Source: Algoriphagus lacus
Lineage (GTDB): Bacteria > Bacteroidota > Bacteroidia > Cytophagales > Cyclobacteriaceae
Assembly: GCF_003583985.1 (NCBI RefSeq)
Contig: NZ_QXML01000007.1
Coordinates: 183,698 to 247,697 of the forward strand
DNA length: 64,000 nt
Direction of reading: 5' to 3'
Positions 62,238 through 64,000 of the stretch are shown one piece after another. Every line of letters begins with the position of its first letter. Position 1 is the first letter of the stretch. The translations under genes were made by a program, and so were the position numbers. The notes under the pieces are model-generated. The model was not told the origin of the DNA and searched no databases. It saw nothing but the letters and a program-made list of their open reading frames with translations.

Positions 62238-62909
62238 TCAATTCCCGTTCAGACGGGTAATCGTCAAATCCCGAAACTCAATTTTGGCATTTCCTCCACT
62301 GTGTAACTGTAGGCCGATCAATCCGCTTTTTGGAACATTGGGATCTTTTTCTTCATACTCAGCTGTCTTTACCCCATTGATAAAGATCTCGTGGAAGTTT
62401 CCTTTGCATCGGATCGTATAACTGTTCCATCCACTTTCTGATAGGATGTGTTTTAGGGTACTCAAGTCACCTCCCACCAGCTTGCCACGTCTGTGTTCGT
62501 CATAAATATCTCCCCAATAGCCATTTCCGATGTCTGCTTGATAGCCAACCATATTGTTGTTTACGACGGCAGAACGATACTGTATTCCACTATTGATCAG
62601 GCCTGTAGCCTCATCTCCTGTCAATCTGAAAAGGCATCTCAATTCAAAATCCTCATACACTTCCTCTGTGTATAGATAGGTGTTTTCGGGGATTTTACTT
62701 GTCCCATCTCCACCTATGATCAGACCGCTTTCAACTTTCCAAAGATCTTTGGTTGATACAGGGTGGACATTCCAACCCTCCAAGGAAATTCCGTTAAATA
62801 TGGAAATGGTATTTTCGAAAGTTTGTCCCACAGCTGCTGCATGGCTGGAGAAAAATGCTGTAAAAAAGAACAAGTTGATACGGAGAAACTGCTTTACTGT
62901 GGACTTCAT
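62238..62909 (-). CDS. DUF1080 (3-keto-glycoside hydrolase-like) secreted protein
   Basis: A 223-aa protein with a signal peptide (FLRINLFFFTAFFSSHA). The concanavalin-like beta-sandwich has the DUF1080 landmarks ISIFNGISLEGWNVHP, NSGIQYRSAV, GYQADIGNGYWGDIYDE and GLIGLQLHSGG. Some family members cleave 3-keto-disaccharides. It precedes the 1050-aa haem protein, and the two probably act together in an oxidative glycoside pathway. Confidence 0.9.
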   Translation of the reverse strand: MKSTVKQFLRINLFFFTAFFSSHAAAVGQTFENTISIFNGISLEGWNVHPVSTKDLWKVESGLIIGGDGTSKIPENTYLYTEEVYEDFELRCLFRLTGDEATGLINSGIQYRSAVVNNNMVGYQADIGNGYWGDIYDEHRRGKLVGGDLSTLKHILSESGWNSYTIRCKGNFHEIFINGVKTAEYEEKDPNVPKSGLIGLQLHSGGNAKIEFRDLTITRLNGN

Positions 62910-63231
62910 CCTGTTGTTTTTGAAAATGATGTAGCTTGATTCACTCTTTAATCTAGGAAGAACTTCCTAAAATCCATCCGTTTACCGCTTCTTTTGTGCC
63001 CTATTTTTATATGCGGTGAGCGAGCATTTTTTAAAAAATGCACCTTCTTTCTGTTTGCCTTTGGGAAGGTTTTTCAAGGAACCGATTTCCATGACCAAGC
63101 AGCACCTGAGTTTTCAGGAAACCTGTACGGGATCCGAAAGAATAGAAAAGCGGAGTTGTAAACTCTGCTTAGTTAATTGCTAATTCTACGCCCAGATGGG
63201 GTGGATTAATAAGTAGTTTTAATTGTCTTTT
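62910..63231. other. Gap of about 320 bp, one weak hairpin
   Basis: AAGCGGAGTT and AACTCTGCTT (63148-63170) form a mismatched hairpin without a T-run. Otherwise I see nothing except the probable promoter of the DUF1080 gene near its left side. Confidence 0.45.
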
Positions 63232-63648
63232 TTAAAGTGAGTCCAAAGGAATTTTTAGCTTGAATTTATAAATGTTCCCAGCCCTAAACGAACTGCAATC
63301 ATAAGGTGAGCAATCCTTCCCGTTAACAAATTCATAGGTATCAGTGGCTACCTCTTTCAAAACGCTTATTGTAAATCGGGAATACTGTTCACTGAAAGGA
63401 ACCAATAGACGAAATTTTCCTTGGCTATCCGTATCAAGGGTATCCTCTCTGATAATACCAGGAAGTGTAAGGAATGGAGCCTTCTCGTAAACACTGACTA
63501 ATAAAGTGACGCCTGGAATTTCCCTGTCAGTCGCTGTGTCTACTACTTCTCCGGAGAATATAGTCGGATCCTCCGGTCCACAACTCTGAATCAGTAGTAA
63601 ACAGAAAAGCTGCAAAGCTTTTTTGAGGAAATTATAATTCTGATTCAT
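63232..63648 (-). CDS. Lipoprotein with carboxypeptidase-regulatory-like fold
   Basis: A 138-aa protein with a lipobox (FCLLLIQSC). The mature part, FSGEVVDTATDREIPGVTLL then TDSQGKFRLLVP, matches the beta-sandwich of carboxypeptidase-regulatory-like domains (CarboxypepD_reg). Two cysteines in GKDCSPYDCSSF may form a disulfide. A small periplasmic or surface lipoprotein of unknown role. The remaining sequence to 64000 shows no credible gene; the plus-strand ORF there is open at the edge but lacks recognisable features. Confidence 0.7.
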   Translation of the reverse strand: MNQNYNFLKKALQLFCLLLIQSCGPEDPTIFSGEVVDTATDREIPGVTLLVSVYEKAPFLTLPGIIREDTLDTDSQGKFRLLVPFSEQYSRFTISVLKEVATDTYEFVNGKDCSPYDCSSFRAGNIYKFKLKIPLDSL

Positions 63649-64000
63649 CTGAGTGTAGTAAAAAATTTGGTGGGATTTTGCTCTGCAAGGTCAAATCTCG
63701 GACTGGACTGAGTGTATGTTTAGTTTAAAGATATGAATTTTCTTACCCTACATTCCGGCCCAAGGCTAAAATAAACTGCTGGATTGTTTTTCGAAGCATT
63801 GTCCTACCCAAATATTCTAACCAATTTGTTATTGGGCTCATTTTTCTATTCGTTGTCCAAACTCTTGTGCAGAGCTTGGCGATTGAGCGTGGTTAGGGAG
63901 CTTATCGAAATATGTCGAAGCATCCGAATTCCCTTAAACACAACAATCACACCTTCCCCAAATACACCGAATCCGAAAGCAGGGATTTACCGGTTTTGAT

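Noticed and set aside
63784..63999. Plus-strand ORF open at the right edge
   Set aside because: Starts with a weak codon, has no recognisable domain, and its base pattern looks non-coding; the edge prevents a full check.

Overview
The window reads as a chromosomal segment of a marine or saline Bacteroidota, most like the Cytophagales family Cyclobacteriaceae (for example Algoriphagus). Reasons: many lipoboxes and signal peptides, few Shine-Dalgarno sequences, families typical of that group (DUF2911, TMEM220, NIPSNAP, Haem_bd, ThuA/GSDH fusions, BBP2 porin), and a sugar and sulfate-ester catabolic gene set. The taxon is an inference. No rRNA, tRNA, CRISPR array or intact insertion sequence was seen.

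Layout. 0-6.3 kb: DUF2911 protein (cut by the left edge), a phosphate transporter pair (DUF47 + PiT with a PDZ insert), a HExxH protein, a secreted sugar isomerase-like TIM barrel, a Tat-exported beta-propeller and a VOC protein. 6.3-7.7 kb: an orphan histidine kinase. 7.6-18.2 kb: a complete L-rhamnose to pyruvate locus. Isomerase (RhaI), kinase and a fused aldolase/dehydrogenase (RhaEW) convert rhamnose to DHAP and L-lactate, and LutABC oxidises the lactate. A GntR-type regulator and an NCS1-like permease with a translationally coupled 58-aa membrane protein complete it; the permease is a candidate rhamnose carrier. 18.2-30.5 kb: two sulfatases, SMP-30 lactonase, Gfo/Idh oxidoreductase, small proteins, and a 1147-aa ThuA/GSDH/PKD/cytochrome c protein. 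A degenerate tandem repeat array (22.4-22.9 kb), followed by a plus-strand terminator-like hairpin, lies between the Gfo/Idh gene and the second sulfatase. 30.6-37.3 kb: galactokinase, LacI regulator, glutaminyl cyclase-like M28 peptidase overlapping cysS, and purH.

37.4-46.5 kb looks like acquired DNA between purH and purN. It holds AT-richer minus-strand genes: SRPBCC, rifampin ADP-ribosyltransferase (arr), zinc-ribbon/HhH protein, AlkZ-like glycosylase, epoxide hydrolase, Crp/Fnr regulator, DoxX, VOC and a PQQ quinohaemoprotein dehydrogenase. Three extended imperfect inverted repeats resembling integron attC sites (about 37.46-37.59, 42.25-42.44 and 43.59-43.74 kb) punctuate it, and a decayed tyrosine-recombinase remnant sits at about 46.1-46.5 kb.

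46.5-64 kb: DHFR-like reductase, purN, PhnB-like protein, a coupled membrane protein pair, a porin, M20 hydrolase, exported methyltransferase, alkaline phosphatase, a cluster of small membrane and haem-binding proteins, MtfA-like peptidase, esterase, a 1050-aa PVC-type haem-binding dehydrogenase-like protein next to a DUF1080 protein, and a lipoprotein. The secreted lactonase, Gfo/Idh, ThuA/GSDH, TIM-barrel, DUF1080 and cytochrome-fused proteins suggest periplasmic oxidative sugar metabolism (possibly 3-keto-glycosides) with electrons passed to c-type cytochromes.
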